The translations under genes and the position numbers were made by a program. Below are positions 8,552 to 17,685 of a DNA stretch of 64,000 bases, piece by piece. Under the pieces are notes generated by a model. It was not told where the DNA came from. It did not search any database and saw only the letters and a program-made list of their open reading frames with translations. The stretch comes from Jonesiaceae bacterium BS-20 (GTDB lineage: Bacteria > Actinomycetota > Actinomycetes > Actinomycetales > Cellulomonadaceae). Each line of letters opens with the position of its first letter. The stretch's first letter is position 1. The stretch is from contig CP146203.1 in assembly GCA_039995105.1 (NCBI GenBank), positions 496,001 through 560,000 on the forward strand. The letters run 5' to 3'.

Positions 8552-9526
8552 GTGCAAACCCTGACTGAGCACCCAGTTGATGCGCCCCCACCGGTACCAC
8601 CTGTGCATGACGTTCTGTCTGCTCGAGGTCGTAAATGGCGGCCAGGACTCATGACTGTTGCAGCGGCAGTCATCGCGGTATTTGGGTTGACGATTCTGCT
8701 TTACCCATCGGCAGCTAGTTGGGTCTCGTCCTACAATCAATCAAAATTGGTCAAGAACTACTCGGAACAGCTCTCGAATGTGCAGCCGTCTGCTGCTGAG
8801 CAACTACAGATAGCACACGAGTACAACAACGCGTTGAGTTCCGGAGTGCGGTTGGATGCAAACGCGAATGTTCCTACCGGTGATGGCGTCTCAAGCGATG
8901 ACTCATTGATCTATAACGACATGCTGAAAGCCAGTTCGAATGGACTCATGGCTCGGCTACGGATCCCATCGATCGATGTCGACCTCCCTATCTATCACGG
9001 TACAAGTGATCCGGTCTTGCTTCGCGGAGTTGGGCACCTCGAAGGGTCGCACTTGCCAATTGGTGGGATTGATACCCATTCGGTTTTGACAGCCCACCGT
9101 GGTTTGGCGAACGCAACTATGTTCACCAACTTGGACGATGTCAAGGTTGGTGACACTTTCACCATTGAGGTCTTTGGCGAGGTTTTGACCTACCAAGTAA
9201 ATGAGACAAAGGTCGTTGACCCTGGCGATACGGACACGTTGCGAGCCGTGCCAGGCAAGGATCTGGTCACGCTCATTACCTGTACCCCGCTTGGTATCAA
9301 CACCCACCGCATCCTAGTGACGGGGGAGCGGATCACCCCGACTCCGATTAAAGATATTGCAGAGATGGGATCAGCTCCCACAATTCCTGGTTTCCCTTGG
9401 TGGGTAGTCTGGTACGGTACGGGACTGGCCCTCATAGGCGGCTTTGTGTGGCGCGCTGGCCTTACCGATTCAAAACAGCGAGCTCCGCGCAGCGCACGGT
9501 TGAGTGCAAGTGCGGAGAGTGCTTGA
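8552..9526 (+). CDS. srtC: Class C sortase (pilus polymerase)
   Basis: A 324-residue membrane transpeptidase that should cleave LPLTG between Thr and Gly and join the pilins to one another. The catalytic set is present: His182 in LTAHRGL, Cys244 in TLITCTP and Arg253 in NTHRILVTGER. An N-terminal membrane segment (about 34-57) and a C-terminal one (WWVVWYGTGLALIGG) flank the domain, as is usual in class C. The start at GTG 8552 follows a perfect AAGGAG. The lid motif with Asp-Pro-aromatic usually seen about 10-20 residues before the core is not obvious; the corresponding region reads GDGVSSDDSLIYNDML. It is the last gene of the pilus locus and its only sortase. Confidence 0.93.
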   Translation: MQTLTEHPVDAPPPVPPVHDVLSARGRKWRPGLMTVAAAVIAVFGLTILLYPSAASWVSSYNQSKLVKNYSEQLSNVQPSAAEQLQIAHEYNNALSSGVRLDANANVPTGDGVSSDDSLIYNDMLKASSNGLMARLRIPSIDVDLPIYHGTSDPVLLRGVGHLEGSHLPIGGIDTHSVLTAHRGLANATMFTNLDDVKVGDTFTIEVFGEVLTYQVNETKVVDPGDTDTLRAVPGKDLVTLITCTPLGINTHRILVTGERITPTPIKDIAEMGSAPTIPGFPWWVVWYGTGLALIGGFVWRAGLTDSKQRAPRSARLSASAESA

Positions 9527-9567
9527 AAGACGGTGTCAGCGCTAGAACCGCTTTGCATTGAACGCAC

Positions 9568-9600
9568 AAGGTGCGGAATCCAAGCTGGATTCCGCACCTT
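9568..9600. terminator. Bidirectional terminator between srtC and adhE
   Basis: A perfect 15-bp stem (9568-9582 with 9586-9600) with a 3-base loop lies between two convergent genes, 42 bases after the srtC stop and 18 bases after the adhE stop. Confidence 0.8.
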
Positions 9601-9617
9601 CTGAGTGGTCGCTGAGG

Positions 9618-12371
9618 CTACTTCTTCTTGGCGGCCTTCACCTTTTCAGGCTTGGTAGGTGCCTCGTCGGCTGCCGCGGTAAGGACCTGGGCTGCTTGGA
9701 TGGCCGCTTCCTTACGTTGGGCTTTCACCTGGTCAAAGGTGGTGCCGTAGTAGGCGGCTTCCATGAGTAGCTTCATGTCCGCCAGCATTGGCATCCGGGG
9801 GTTGGCCGGTGCACACTGGTCCTCGTAAGCACCCATGGCTAGCTCATCAAGGTTGCCCATGAAGTCAGCCTCGGGAACACCCTGCTCCTGGAAGGACTGC
9901 GGTAGACCAACAGCAAGACGCAGAACTTCAACGGCGGCCGCATAGGATTCCACACCTTCTTGCGGGGTACTAGCTGGCAGACCCAGGTGGTTGGCAATTT
10001 CTTGGAACCGCTCGGGAGCAACGTAGTGCTCGTACTTAGGCCACGCGTTCAACTTGGTTGGCACCGTTCCGTTGTACCTGATCACGTGCGGCAGGTAGGT
10101 GGCGTTGGTCCGGCCGTGTGGCAACCCGTAGGCGGAACCCGTCACGTGGGACATTGAGTGGACTATACCTAGGAATGCGTTACCAAATGCCATGCCGGCA
10201 ATGGTCGATGCATTGTGCATCTTTTCCCGAGCCTTGACCACCTTGGGATCCTTGGAACCGGGACCACCCTTAATTGAGGTGACAATGTTTTCAAAGATCA
10301 GCTTGATTGCGTGCAGGCATAGGCCATCGGTGTAGTCGTTGGCGTAGACCGAAACATAGGCCTCGGTTGCATGCGTAAGTGCATCAAATCCGGAGTCAGC
10401 TACCAAGAAGTCCGGCATCATCGCGGTCAAAGCTGGGTCCACAATCGCAACGGTTGGGGTCAGCGCGTAGTCCGCTAGCGGGTACTTCTTGCCGGCGACG
10501 GGATCGGAGATAACCGCAAACGGAGTCATCTCTGAACCGGTTCCCGATGTCGTAGGCACGCAGACAAGGGAAGCTAGCTTTCCGAGGTCAGGGAACTTGA
10601 ATGCCCGCTTTCGGACGTCGAAGAACTTCTCCTTCATGTCCGAGAACTCGATCTCCGGGTGCTCGTACAACAGCCACATCACCTTGGCGGCGTCCATGGG
10701 GGAGCCACCACCAAGCGCAATGATGGTGTCCGGGTTGAATTCCCGCATCAACTTGGCGCCCTTTTTGACGTAGTCAACCGTTGGCTCAGGCATGACATCG
10801 TCAATAATTTGGAGCGCAATGCGATTCTCCCTGCGGTTTAAGACATCGAGAATCTTGTCCACAAACCCAAGCTTGGTCATGGTTGAGTCCGTAACAATGG
10901 TGACCCTGGAAACCCCGCGCATGTCTGCAAGGTAGCGGATTGCATTGGGCTCAAAGTAAGTCTTGGCTGGAACCTTGAACCACTGCAGGTTATTGTTCCG
11001 GCGGCCAATACGTTTGATGTTCACCAGGTTCACCGCAGAGACGTTGTTGGAAACGGAGTTGTGGCCGTATGAGCCACAGCCCAGCGTGAGTGAAGGAATG
11101 AACGCGTTGTAGATATCGCCAATGCCACCCAGCGACGACGGTGCGTTCGTGATGATTCGCACGGCCTTGACCCGGCTACCAAACTTCTCAATAACTTCTT
11201 GGTTCTCGCTGTGAATCGCACCGGAGTGACCCAGACCGTCAAACTCAACCATCTGTTCTGACAGTGAGATTCCGTGCTCTGCGTCGGTAGCTTTGAGGAC
11301 GGCAAGGACCGGGCACAGCTTCTCCCTGGTCAGCGGCTGGCTTGGCCCAACCTCGGGGACCTCGACCAAGATGATCGAGGTATCCTCGGGGACTTCAAAG
11401 CCTGCTTGCTCAGCGATCCATGCAGGGCTCTGTCCCACCACTGCGGCATTGAGGTTGGCCTCACCACAGTTGGCACCCTGAGCGGCAACACCAAAGATGA
11501 ACTCCTCAAGCAGAGTCTTCTCTTGCGCGGTGGCAACGTGTGCGTGCAACTTCTCGAACTCTTCGAGTGCCTCATCATAGATGGGCTCGTCCAGGATTAC
11601 GGCCTGCTCAGAAGCGCAGATCATTCCGTTGTCGAAGGCCTTGGATAGGACCACATCATTGACGGCGCGCTTGAGCTGCGCGCTGCGTTCAATGAAGGCG
11701 GGCACGTTTCCGGCACCCACACCGAGTGCTGGTTTACCGCACGAGTACGCGGCGCGGACCATGCCGTTACCACCGGTTGCCAGGATCAAGGCCACACCGG
11801 GGTGGTTCATCAGGGCGTTAGTCGCTGCAAGTGAAGGCGACGCAACCCACTGCACACAGTTAGCCGGGGCACCCGCCGCAACTGCGGCATCGTAAACTGC
11901 TTTGGCTGCCGCAACGGAACTGTGCTGAGCGGAGGGGTGGAAACCAAAGATAATTGGGTTCCTGGTCTTGATGGCAATAAGTGCCTTGAAGATGGTGGTT
12001 GAGGTGGGGTTGGTAACCGGGGTGACGCCGCAGATGACTCCGACGGGCTCGGCGATCTCGGTGATTCCGCTGAGTTCATCGCGGTTGATGACACCTACGG
12101 TTTTCAAACCCAACATGGAGTTGGTGACGTGCTCACACGCAAAGATGTTCTTTACAGCTTTGTCTTCAAAAACGCCGCGCCCGGTCTCAGTAACCGCGTG
12201 GGCGGCGAGCTCACCATGCACGGACAGTGCTGCTACGGAAGCTTTCTTAACAATGTAATCGATCTGTTCTTGATCGAAGTTGGCGTATTGACGCAGCGCT
12301 TCTTGGCCGTTGGCCACGAGGGCATCAATTTCGGTGGACACTGCCTCGGGTATTTCGATTGCAGTCATCAT
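9618..12371 (-). CDS. adhE: Bifunctional acetaldehyde-CoA/alcohol dehydrogenase
   Basis: A 917-residue AdhE. The N-terminal half is a CoA-acylating aldehyde dehydrogenase with catalytic Cys252 (DNGMICASEQ). The C-terminal half is an iron-dependent alcohol dehydrogenase with metal ligands Asp663, His667, His738 and His752, in DALTHATEAY, GIVHSMSH and LPHG. It reduces acetyl-CoA to ethanol with two NADH and re-oxidises NADH during fermentation. The protein is about 25 residues longer than E. coli AdhE, mainly through an Ala/Lys-rich C-terminal tail ending VKAAKKK. AGGAAGAGGA precedes two adjacent ATG codons (12371 and 12368). It is a single-gene unit. Its presence argues for a facultative or anaerobic lifestyle. 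Confidence 0.95.
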   Translation of the reverse strand: MMTAIEIPEAVSTEIDALVANGQEALRQYANFDQEQIDYIVKKASVAALSVHGELAAHAVTETGRGVFEDKAVKNIFACEHVTNSMLGLKTVGVINRDELSGITEIAEPVGVICGVTPVTNPTSTTIFKALIAIKTRNPIIFGFHPSAQHSSVAAAKAVYDAAVAAGAPANCVQWVASPSLAATNALMNHPGVALILATGGNGMVRAAYSCGKPALGVGAGNVPAFIERSAQLKRAVNDVVLSKAFDNGMICASEQAVILDEPIYDEALEEFEKLHAHVATAQEKTLLEEFIFGVAAQGANCGEANLNAAVVGQSPAWIAEQAGFEVPEDTSIILVEVPEVGPSQPLTREKLCPVLAVLKATDAEHGISLSEQMVEFDGLGHSGAIHSENQEVIEKFGSRVKAVRIITNAPSSLGGIGDIYNAFIPSLTLGCGSYGHNSVSNNVSAVNLVNIKRIGRRNNNLQWFKVPAKTYFEPNAIRYLADMRGVSRVTIVTDSTMTKLGFVDKILDVLNRRENRIALQIIDDVMPEPTVDYVKKGAKLMREFNPDTIIALGGGSPMDAAKVMWLLYEHPEIEFSDMKEKFFDVRKRAFKFPDLGKLASLVCVPTTSGTGSEMTPFAVISDPVAGKKYPLADYALTPTVAIVDPALTAMMPDFLVADSGFDALTHATEAYVSVYANDYTDGLCLHAIKLIFENIVTSIKGGPGSKDPKVVKAREKMHNASTIAGMAFGNAFLGIVHSMSHVTGSAYGLPHGRTNATYLPHVIRYNGTVPTKLNAWPKYEHYVAPERFQEIANHLGLPASTPQEGVESYAAAVEVLRLAVGLPQSFQEQGVPEADFMGNLDELAMGAYEDQCAPANPRMPMLADMKLLMEAAYYGTTFDQVKAQRKEAAIQAAQVLTAAADEAPTKPEKVKAAKKK

Positions 12372-12422
12372 TCCTCTTCCTGAGGTAACAAGATTTGTTT
12401 GTACAACTCCAATCTAATGCGC

Positions 12423-12438
12423 TGTAATCTGTGTCACC
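12423..12438. promoter_or_regulatory. Crp/GlxR-like palindrome upstream of adhE
   Basis: TGTAA-N6-TCACC resembles the Crp/Fnr/GlxR site TGTGA-N6-TCACA with one mismatch in each arm. It lies about 55 bases upstream of the adhE start. No Rex-type site was seen. Confidence 0.3.
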
Positions 12439-12586
12439 TGAATCTAACGTCCCATGACTTTCGTCCGTGTTATTACTGGTAATTCGTGTGTGCTAGCCAC
12501 GATGGTCCAAATCTGAGGTGCCCAACTACCGCCAAAAAGGGGTTTGACGTATGCTGGCTGGGTGCCGAGAAATATTTTTGGCACAT

Positions 12587-12727
12587 GTGCTCCGGGGTCG
12601 GTGAAATTCCGAACCGGCGGTTATAGTCCGCGACCCTTACTGACGTGATTGCCTTGGCAAGAACACCGGTGAGGTTGAACTGGTGAAATTCCGGTACCGA
12701 CAGTCAAAGTCTGGATGGGAGAAGCAC
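12587..12727 (+). ncRNA. FMN riboswitch (RFN element)
   Basis: The conserved RFN blocks are all present: GGTGAAATTCCGAACCGGCGG, a second GGTGAAATTCCGGTACCGAC and CTGGATGGGAGAAG. Outer strands GTGCT (12587-12591) and AGCAC (12723-12727) can close the P1 helix. It precedes a RibM/PnuX riboflavin transporter gene, a known target of this riboswitch in actinobacteria. FMN binding should switch transporter synthesis off. A possible -10 box (TATGCT, 12549-12554) lies upstream. Confidence 0.93.
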
Positions 12728-12804
12728 AACTGGCTTTGCCGTATCTAGGCTGCCGTTTTGCCATATTTGGCGGAACCGTGGCCGCGGTATTTGCATGAGT
12801 CCGT

Positions 12805-12845
12805 CCTCCCCGAAAGTACATTACGACTCGGAAGGGGGATTTTTT
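12805..12845 (+). promoter_or_regulatory. Riboswitch expression platform: combined terminator and RBS sequestor
   Basis: CCTCCCCGA (12805-12813) can pair with TCGG (12828-12831) and GGGGG (12834-12838), leaving an AA bulge. Six T residues (12840-12845) follow, then directly the GTG start at 12846. The 3' arm is also the ribosome-binding site GGAAGGGGG of ribM. The same hairpin could therefore stop transcription or block translation. Confidence 0.6.
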
Positions 12846-13517
12846 GTGACCATTATTGAATGGCTATTTAACGCTCAGCTCCACATCGGTGATCAGTCGA
12901 TTATGTGGCGTGAGCTCATTGGAAACCTGTTTGGCCTAGCCTCCGCACTCGGTGGCATGCGCCGCAAGGTCTGGGCTTGGCCCATTGGTATCACTGGCAA
13001 CGCCCTACTCTTTACGGTATTCGTGGGTTCGATTTTTGGTACCGCTGACCACGTCAACCTGTTGGGGCAGGCCGGCCGCCAGATCATGTTCATCACGGTT
13101 TCCATCTACGGTTGGTACCGCTGGAAGACCCGTGCTGATGAGGGTAAACCCTTCATCCCGCAGTGGGCTACCGGTAAGCAAAGGACCATGTTGATCGTTG
13201 CAATGGTTGCCGGCACGCTCGCGTTGACCCCCATTTTCCGTGCCTTCGGTTCATATGAGCCGGTCTGGGCGGACGCATGGATCTTTATGGGTTCCCTGCT
13301 TGCCACCTACGGCATGGCCAAGGGCTGGGTTGAATTCTGGCTGATCTGGGTTGTCGTGGACATTGTTGGTGTGCCGCTATTGTTCTCCGCCGGATACTAC
13401 GCCACCGGACTTATGTACGTGTTCTACGGTGTATTCACCCTGGTCGGGTTCTTTGTGTGGTGGCGGGTGCAGCGAAAGGACCGCATCGCCCACCAGAAAG
13501 AACTCATCCCACAGTAG
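12846..13517 (+). CDS. ribM: Riboflavin transporter of the PnuC family (RibM/PnuX)
   Basis: A 223-residue polytopic protein with about seven membrane segments and a PnuC-family core (MRRKVWAWPIGITGN, FITVSIYGWYRW). PnuC proteins usually carry nicotinamide riboside, but the actinobacterial branch behind an FMN riboswitch (PnuX of Corynebacterium glutamicum, RibM of Streptomyces davawensis) imports riboflavin; the riboswitch here points to that function. The start is GTG 12846, 8 bases after GGAAGGGGG. An in-frame ATG at 12795 lies before the regulatory hairpin and has no binding site. The gene is monocistronic and convergent with the permease gene. Flavin uptake by facilitated diffusion is inferred from the family. 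Confidence 0.88.
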   Translation: MTIIEWLFNAQLHIGDQSIMWRELIGNLFGLASALGGMRRKVWAWPIGITGNALLFTVFVGSIFGTADHVNLLGQAGRQIMFITVSIYGWYRWKTRADEGKPFIPQWATGKQRTMLIVAMVAGTLALTPIFRAFGSYEPVWADAWIFMGSLLATYGMAKGWVEFWLIWVVVDIVGVPLLFSAGYYATGLMYVFYGVFTLVGFFVWWRVQRKDRIAHQKELIPQ

Positions 13518-13603
13518 GCAGTCTAGCCTTGTGGTGGTGGCGCGCACCGCTATCACAGGGCAAGGATTGACAATGAATCAAGTTAGGCCCAAATTTTGGG
13601 TCT

Positions 13604-13651
13604 GAGCGGGGCGTGCACTGGGCAAGAAATTTCCCGATGCCCGCCCCGCTC
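13604..13651. terminator. Bidirectional terminator between ribM and lysP
   Basis: GAGCGGGGCG (13604-13613) pairs with CGCCCCGCTC (13642-13651) between two convergent genes. The loop is long (28 bases) and contains a further small stem. Confidence 0.7.
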
Positions 13652-13700
13652 TCATTTGACCGTACGACCAGCCCGGTTACGCACGAGTTTGACTACAGAA

Positions 13701-15188
13701 CTACGTGATGATGGGGCGGGTGAGGTTGGCATCCTTAGGGGCTACGCCCTTGGATTTGGTAACGAGTTTGTGGCCCACCCAGACGGCGATAAATATTGGT
13801 AGTCCAATGTAGGACGAGATGATTTCGATCAAGCTGCCTGAGCCAAAAAATGCTTGGTAATTCTGTCCCAGAATGACAAAAGCACACATGAGGAGAGCGA
13901 TGATGGGCCCCAGTGGGAACCATCTAGCCCGGAACTTGAGGTCCCGCAGGTCATAGCCTTGAGCCTCATAAGCCTTGCGGAACCGGTAGTGGGACCAAGC
14001 AATCCCCATCCACACAATAAAGCCAGACAAACCGGAAACGTTGACCAACCAAATGTAGGCGCCACCATTACCGATGATTGAAGTCAGAAATGCGAAGCCA
14101 CCAATTGCGGTTGTCATGATCAACGCTGGGATGGGAACACCGCGGCGGTTGACCCGGGCAAAGAGCTTGGGCGCCTTGCCATCGGTTGCCAGTGCGTAGA
14201 GCATGCGGGTTGAGGCGTACAGTCCGGAGTTACCCGCCGAGAGTATCGAGGTCAAGATGACCGCATTCATGAGGGTTGCGGCTCCAAGCACGCCGGCATT
14301 CTGGAACACTATGGTGAACGGGGACACCGAAATATCGGTGATGTCGGTGTTGAGCAGGCGTCCGTCGGTGTACGGAATCAAGAAAGAGATCACCAAGATC
14401 GCACCAATGTAGAACAGCATGATGCGCAGGAAGATAGTCCTAATTGAGCGCGGGACGTCTTTTTCTGGGTTCTTAGACTCACCGGCAGCGACGCCCACCA
14501 GCTCGGTTCCTTGGAAGGAGAACCCGGCGATCATGAAGACCGCCAGAATCGCGGTCATACCACCGGGAAACGGGGCATTGTCGATCTTCCAGTTACTAAA
14601 CCCGGGAGACTGGCCACCGAGAATCCCAAAGATCATGGCAATTCCCAAGACCAAGAAGACGACAACGGCGATGACCTTGACCAAGGCAAACCAGAACTCG
14701 GACTCGCCAAAACTACGTGAGCCTAGGAGGTTCAGTGCCAAAAGCAACGCTAAGAAAAGAGCAGACCATATCCACGCTGGAACGTCTGGCAACCAATAAG
14801 ACATGACAATAGCGGCCGCAACCAGCTCAGCGGCGACCGTGATTGCCCAGTTGAACCAGTAGTTCCAACCGGTAGCAAAACCAAACGATGGGCTGACAAA
14901 CCGGCCGGCATACTCTGCAAACGCCCCGGGAACAGGCAGATAGGTGGCCATCTCACCGAGGGACTGCATGAGAAGAAAGACCATGAGCCCAATGACGCCG
15001 TAGGCAACCAGTGCGCCACCCGGGCCAGCCTGGGCAATGGTTCCGCCTGAAGCGACGAATAGCCCGGTGCCAATCGCACCACCAATGGCAATCATTGTCA
15101 TGTGGCGTGCAGAAAGACCTCGATGTAAGGTATTTTCTTGTTCCGGAGCTGCCCCTGGTTGAGGCATAGCAGTAGCAGAATCTGACAT
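13701..15188 (-). CDS. lysP: Amino acid permease, LysP-type (APC superfamily, AAT family)
   Basis: A 495-residue permease with 12 predicted membrane segments. The opening helix motif IGGAIGTGLFVASG is the substrate-binding break of APC transporters. FQGTELVGVAAGESKNP, the loop with DISVSPFT and the block HYRFRKAYEAQGYDLRDL closely match E. coli LysP, the lysine-specific proton symporter that also acts with CadC. I therefore favour lysine as substrate, although related permeases carry other cationic or aromatic residues. The gene lies alone on the minus strand, 157 bases after the TagF-like gene. The window also contains ddh and lysA, but they are far away and there is no sign of a shared operon. 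Confidence 0.8.
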   Translation of the reverse strand: MSDSATAMPQPGAAPEQENTLHRGLSARHMTMIAIGGAIGTGLFVASGGTIAQAGPGGALVAYGVIGLMVFLLMQSLGEMATYLPVPGAFAEYAGRFVSPSFGFATGWNYWFNWAITVAAELVAAAIVMSYWLPDVPAWIWSALFLALLLALNLLGSRSFGESEFWFALVKVIAVVVFLVLGIAMIFGILGGQSPGFSNWKIDNAPFPGGMTAILAVFMIAGFSFQGTELVGVAAGESKNPEKDVPRSIRTIFLRIMLFYIGAILVISFLIPYTDGRLLNTDITDISVSPFTIVFQNAGVLGAATLMNAVILTSILSAGNSGLYASTRMLYALATDGKAPKLFARVNRRGVPIPALIMTTAIGGFAFLTSIIGNGGAYIWLVNVSGLSGFIVWMGIAWSHYRFRKAYEAQGYDLRDLKFRARWFPLGPIIALLMCAFVILGQNYQAFFGSGSLIEIISSYIGLPIFIAVWVGHKLVTKSKGVAPKDANLTRPIIT

Positions 15189-15345
15189 CTTAGTCCTTGC
15201 GAGTAAAGGGTGTTTGTGACAACCAATAACCGCGGAGCTGGTGAGCCGAGCGGCTATTTCCCGCCAATGTCAGCGGATACGTACTCGCCAAGTCTAGAGG
15301 TTAGGTTGGTGAGCGTCCCAATTATGGGGCGGGCTGTGGGCGGAT

Positions 15346-17685
15346 TCACGCTACCGTGCGCTCATGAGGTGCAGTCAGTACCAGACGCACAATTTGCTCG
15401 GTGCAGGATTCCTCCTGAGGTGAATTGACCCAGCGCTGAGCAAACTTGCGCACCGAGGTTAACTCTCCGGAGAAACCTTCAATGTTGTCCCTAAGTTCCT
15501 CAAAGCTGGCCGCGATTGGGCCCGGAGCCTCGGCCTCAAAATCCATGTAAAAACTACGCTTCTGACGGTACTGAGCCAAGTCGGGAGCCAAGATGAAAAC
15601 CGGAATGTCGGCGACAGCGGCCTCAACCATGATTGAAGAGTAATCGGTGACGACATAATCAGCTACTGCCAGCAGATCAAAGGCTGAAACTTCGCGGTAC
15701 CTATTCGGTTTGCCTGCCCCAAGGGAAACCGGGTGTGGTTTGGCAATGAAGGTGAACCCGCGCTGGGCAAAGTACGTTTCTAACGCTGCGGCATCGAACG
15801 TTTGGCCCTTATGGAAAGTCGGCGCAAACAAAATGTTCTTGCCGCCGGCAAGTTCAGGGAACCGCTCAATCAGATTGGCTCGGGTCAAAGCCAGGTACTG
15901 CGCATTGGTCAGCAGATCCACCCGGGGAAGCGGCGCGACAACCACACGGTCAGTGGGAACGTTGAAAGCCTCGGCAAAGAAGGGGGCCGCTGCCGGGGAA
16001 CTGGCAAGGACCACGTCATAGTTGCGGTGCATATGCATAGCCCGCGCAATCCCACCGGAAGAACCTTCGCCCCGGTCCAAAATGGAATAACCAAACTTCT
16101 TGATTGCCCCCATCGCATGCCAGGTCTGGATGATCCGCAGCGACTTCTTGTGCGTCAATGCGCTGACCGGAATGCAGTAGGTGTCCACAACGACCGTGCG
16201 TGACGTGGCAATATGCGCCATCTGTTTAAGGATGTGCGGGATATAGGCCAGCTTCTTGGTCAACGAACTATGAAATTCGTGGGTCAGCACTACGACCTTT
16301 GGGGCCTGAGAGGCCGCCTGCAGTTTGGCAATGAGTAGTTCAAAGTCGATTGACGGTGTATCTGCCTGCCTAGAAATCAGGGTGACTTTGTTCTGGGTGG
16401 GTAAGAGTTTCATTGGGGCGTAGATAACCGCAAGCCCGGTGCGAATAGCGATTGCCGCGGCAACCTTGACGCGTTCCATGGCTGATCCCGATCCCGCACT
16501 GCCTGTTGCCGAGCGAGCTTTGTTTTCAATCTGGCCCAGGTGCGGCGCAAGGAGCTCGTCGACAACCCGCTCGGTGCTGCGACCATCGCACGCCCCAACA
16601 AAGAATTCCCGGAACTGAGCCAGGTCCGCCGGGCTCAGTGCGGCATCGGAAATAGCGTCTGCTAACTCGGAGTAAGTGTGCGCAACCGGACCGAACGTGT
16701 AGCGCTCAAACGGGTAGTAAAAATCGCGGCTGGCCGTGTACTGCTCAAGGTCGGGGCAGAAGAAGATGACCGGACGTTCCAGCAGTGCGTAGTCAAAAAT
16801 AATGGACGAGTAGTCCGTGATTAAAAGGTCCGTTGCCATGAGCAGGGCGTTTGGATCCGGGTATGTGCTGAGGTCGAGAAATCTAGTATCCGTGGTCAGT
16901 GCTGGCGGCGGCACCTTTACAAAGGGGTGCATGCGAATCCCCAGGACGTACTCGTCACTGAACCGGCTAGCTAGGTCTTGCCAATCGATCAGGGAATGAT
17001 CGTAGTACGCGCTGAGCTGGCCATTTCCCCGGAACGTAGGGGCAAATAGGAGAAGTTTCTTGCCCTGCGGAATCTGCAGGTCCGCCCGTACCCGTGTGGC
17101 GGTAGCCTCGACAAAGTCCTGATCAAAAAATGGGTCTGTGCGCGGAATCCCGGTGGCGTGTACCTTAGCCAAAGCGATCCCAAACGCCCGAGCGTAGTCC
17201 TCGCGCACGGACTGTGAGGAGCAAATGGCGGCCGTGTAATTTTTGTGGGTCTTGGACCCCTTGATTGGGCCACCGGGCTTACCCACCCGGCTGAATCCCA
17301 TGGTCTTAAACGCGCCCGATGCGTGCCACAGCTGTAGGAGTTGGGTGCCGGGGCGGAGCCGGATCTGGTAAATCATAGGGAAAAAATCATCGACCATAAT
17401 GACGCGTGCGCGTGCCATCAATATGCAAAGCTCGAAGTGCTCTCGCAAAGTGCGCCGCACCCGTAGGCCGGGACGGGTCACCGTTTGTACCTCGTAGCCG
17501 CGGACGGAAAGCTCCTCAATCACGGCCCTGGCGTTGCCGACCGGGGTTGCTGCAGAATCCGACAGAAATAGCACCAATCCGTCGCGAGGTTTAAGGAACG
17601 CTCGGCACAGGGCGTAGCCAATTATGTAGAACACTTGCCGCAGCGTTTGCAGCACTGACTTGAACGAATGACTTGAGGGCACCAC
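15346..17685 (-). CDS. CDP-glycerol/ribitol phosphotransferase-type teichoic acid enzyme with two catalytic domains
   Basis: A 779-residue protein with two consecutive Glyphos_transf (TagF/TagB-like, GT-B) domains joined by a linker at about 385-430. Each copy has the family motifs: LWHASGAFK near 119 and TDYSSIIFDYA near 290 in the first, TWHAMGAIK near 521 and TDYSSIMVEAA near 680 in the second. Acidic and HP motifs are also duplicated (RMHPFV near 251; KPHPVS near 649). Such enzymes transfer polyol phosphate from a CDP-polyol to build teichoic acid backbones on the inner membrane face. A weak N-terminal hydrophobic patch may aid membrane contact. Most TagF proteins have one catalytic domain, so this may be a polymerase making an alternating or two-step product. 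Start GTG 17685 with AAGGTGG upstream. Confidence 0.82.
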   Translation of the reverse strand: MVPSSHSFKSVLQTLRQVFYIIGYALCRAFLKPRDGLVLFLSDSAATPVGNARAVIEELSVRGYEVQTVTRPGLRVRRTLREHFELCILMARARVIMVDDFFPMIYQIRLRPGTQLLQLWHASGAFKTMGFSRVGKPGGPIKGSKTHKNYTAAICSSQSVREDYARAFGIALAKVHATGIPRTDPFFDQDFVEATATRVRADLQIPQGKKLLLFAPTFRGNGQLSAYYDHSLIDWQDLASRFSDEYVLGIRMHPFVKVPPPALTTDTRFLDLSTYPDPNALLMATDLLITDYSSIIFDYALLERPVIFFCPDLEQYTASRDFYYPFERYTFGPVAHTYSELADAISDAALSPADLAQFREFFVGACDGRSTERVVDELLAPHLGQIENKARSATGSAGSGSAMERVKVAAAIAIRTGLAVIYAPMKLLPTQNKVTLISRQADTPSIDFELLIAKLQAASQAPKVVVLTHEFHSSLTKKLAYIPHILKQMAHIATSRTVVVDTYCIPVSALTHKKSLRIIQTWHAMGAIKKFGYSILDRGEGSSGGIARAMHMHRNYDVVLASSPAAAPFFAEAFNVPTDRVVVAPLPRVDLLTNAQYLALTRANLIERFPELAGGKNILFAPTFHKGQTFDAAALETYFAQRGFTFIAKPHPVSLGAGKPNRYREVSAFDLLAVADYVVTDYSSIMVEAAVADIPVFILAPDLAQYRQKRSFYMDFEAEAPGPIAASFEELRDNIEGFSGELTSVRKFAQRWVNSPQEESCTEQIVRLVLTAPHERTVA

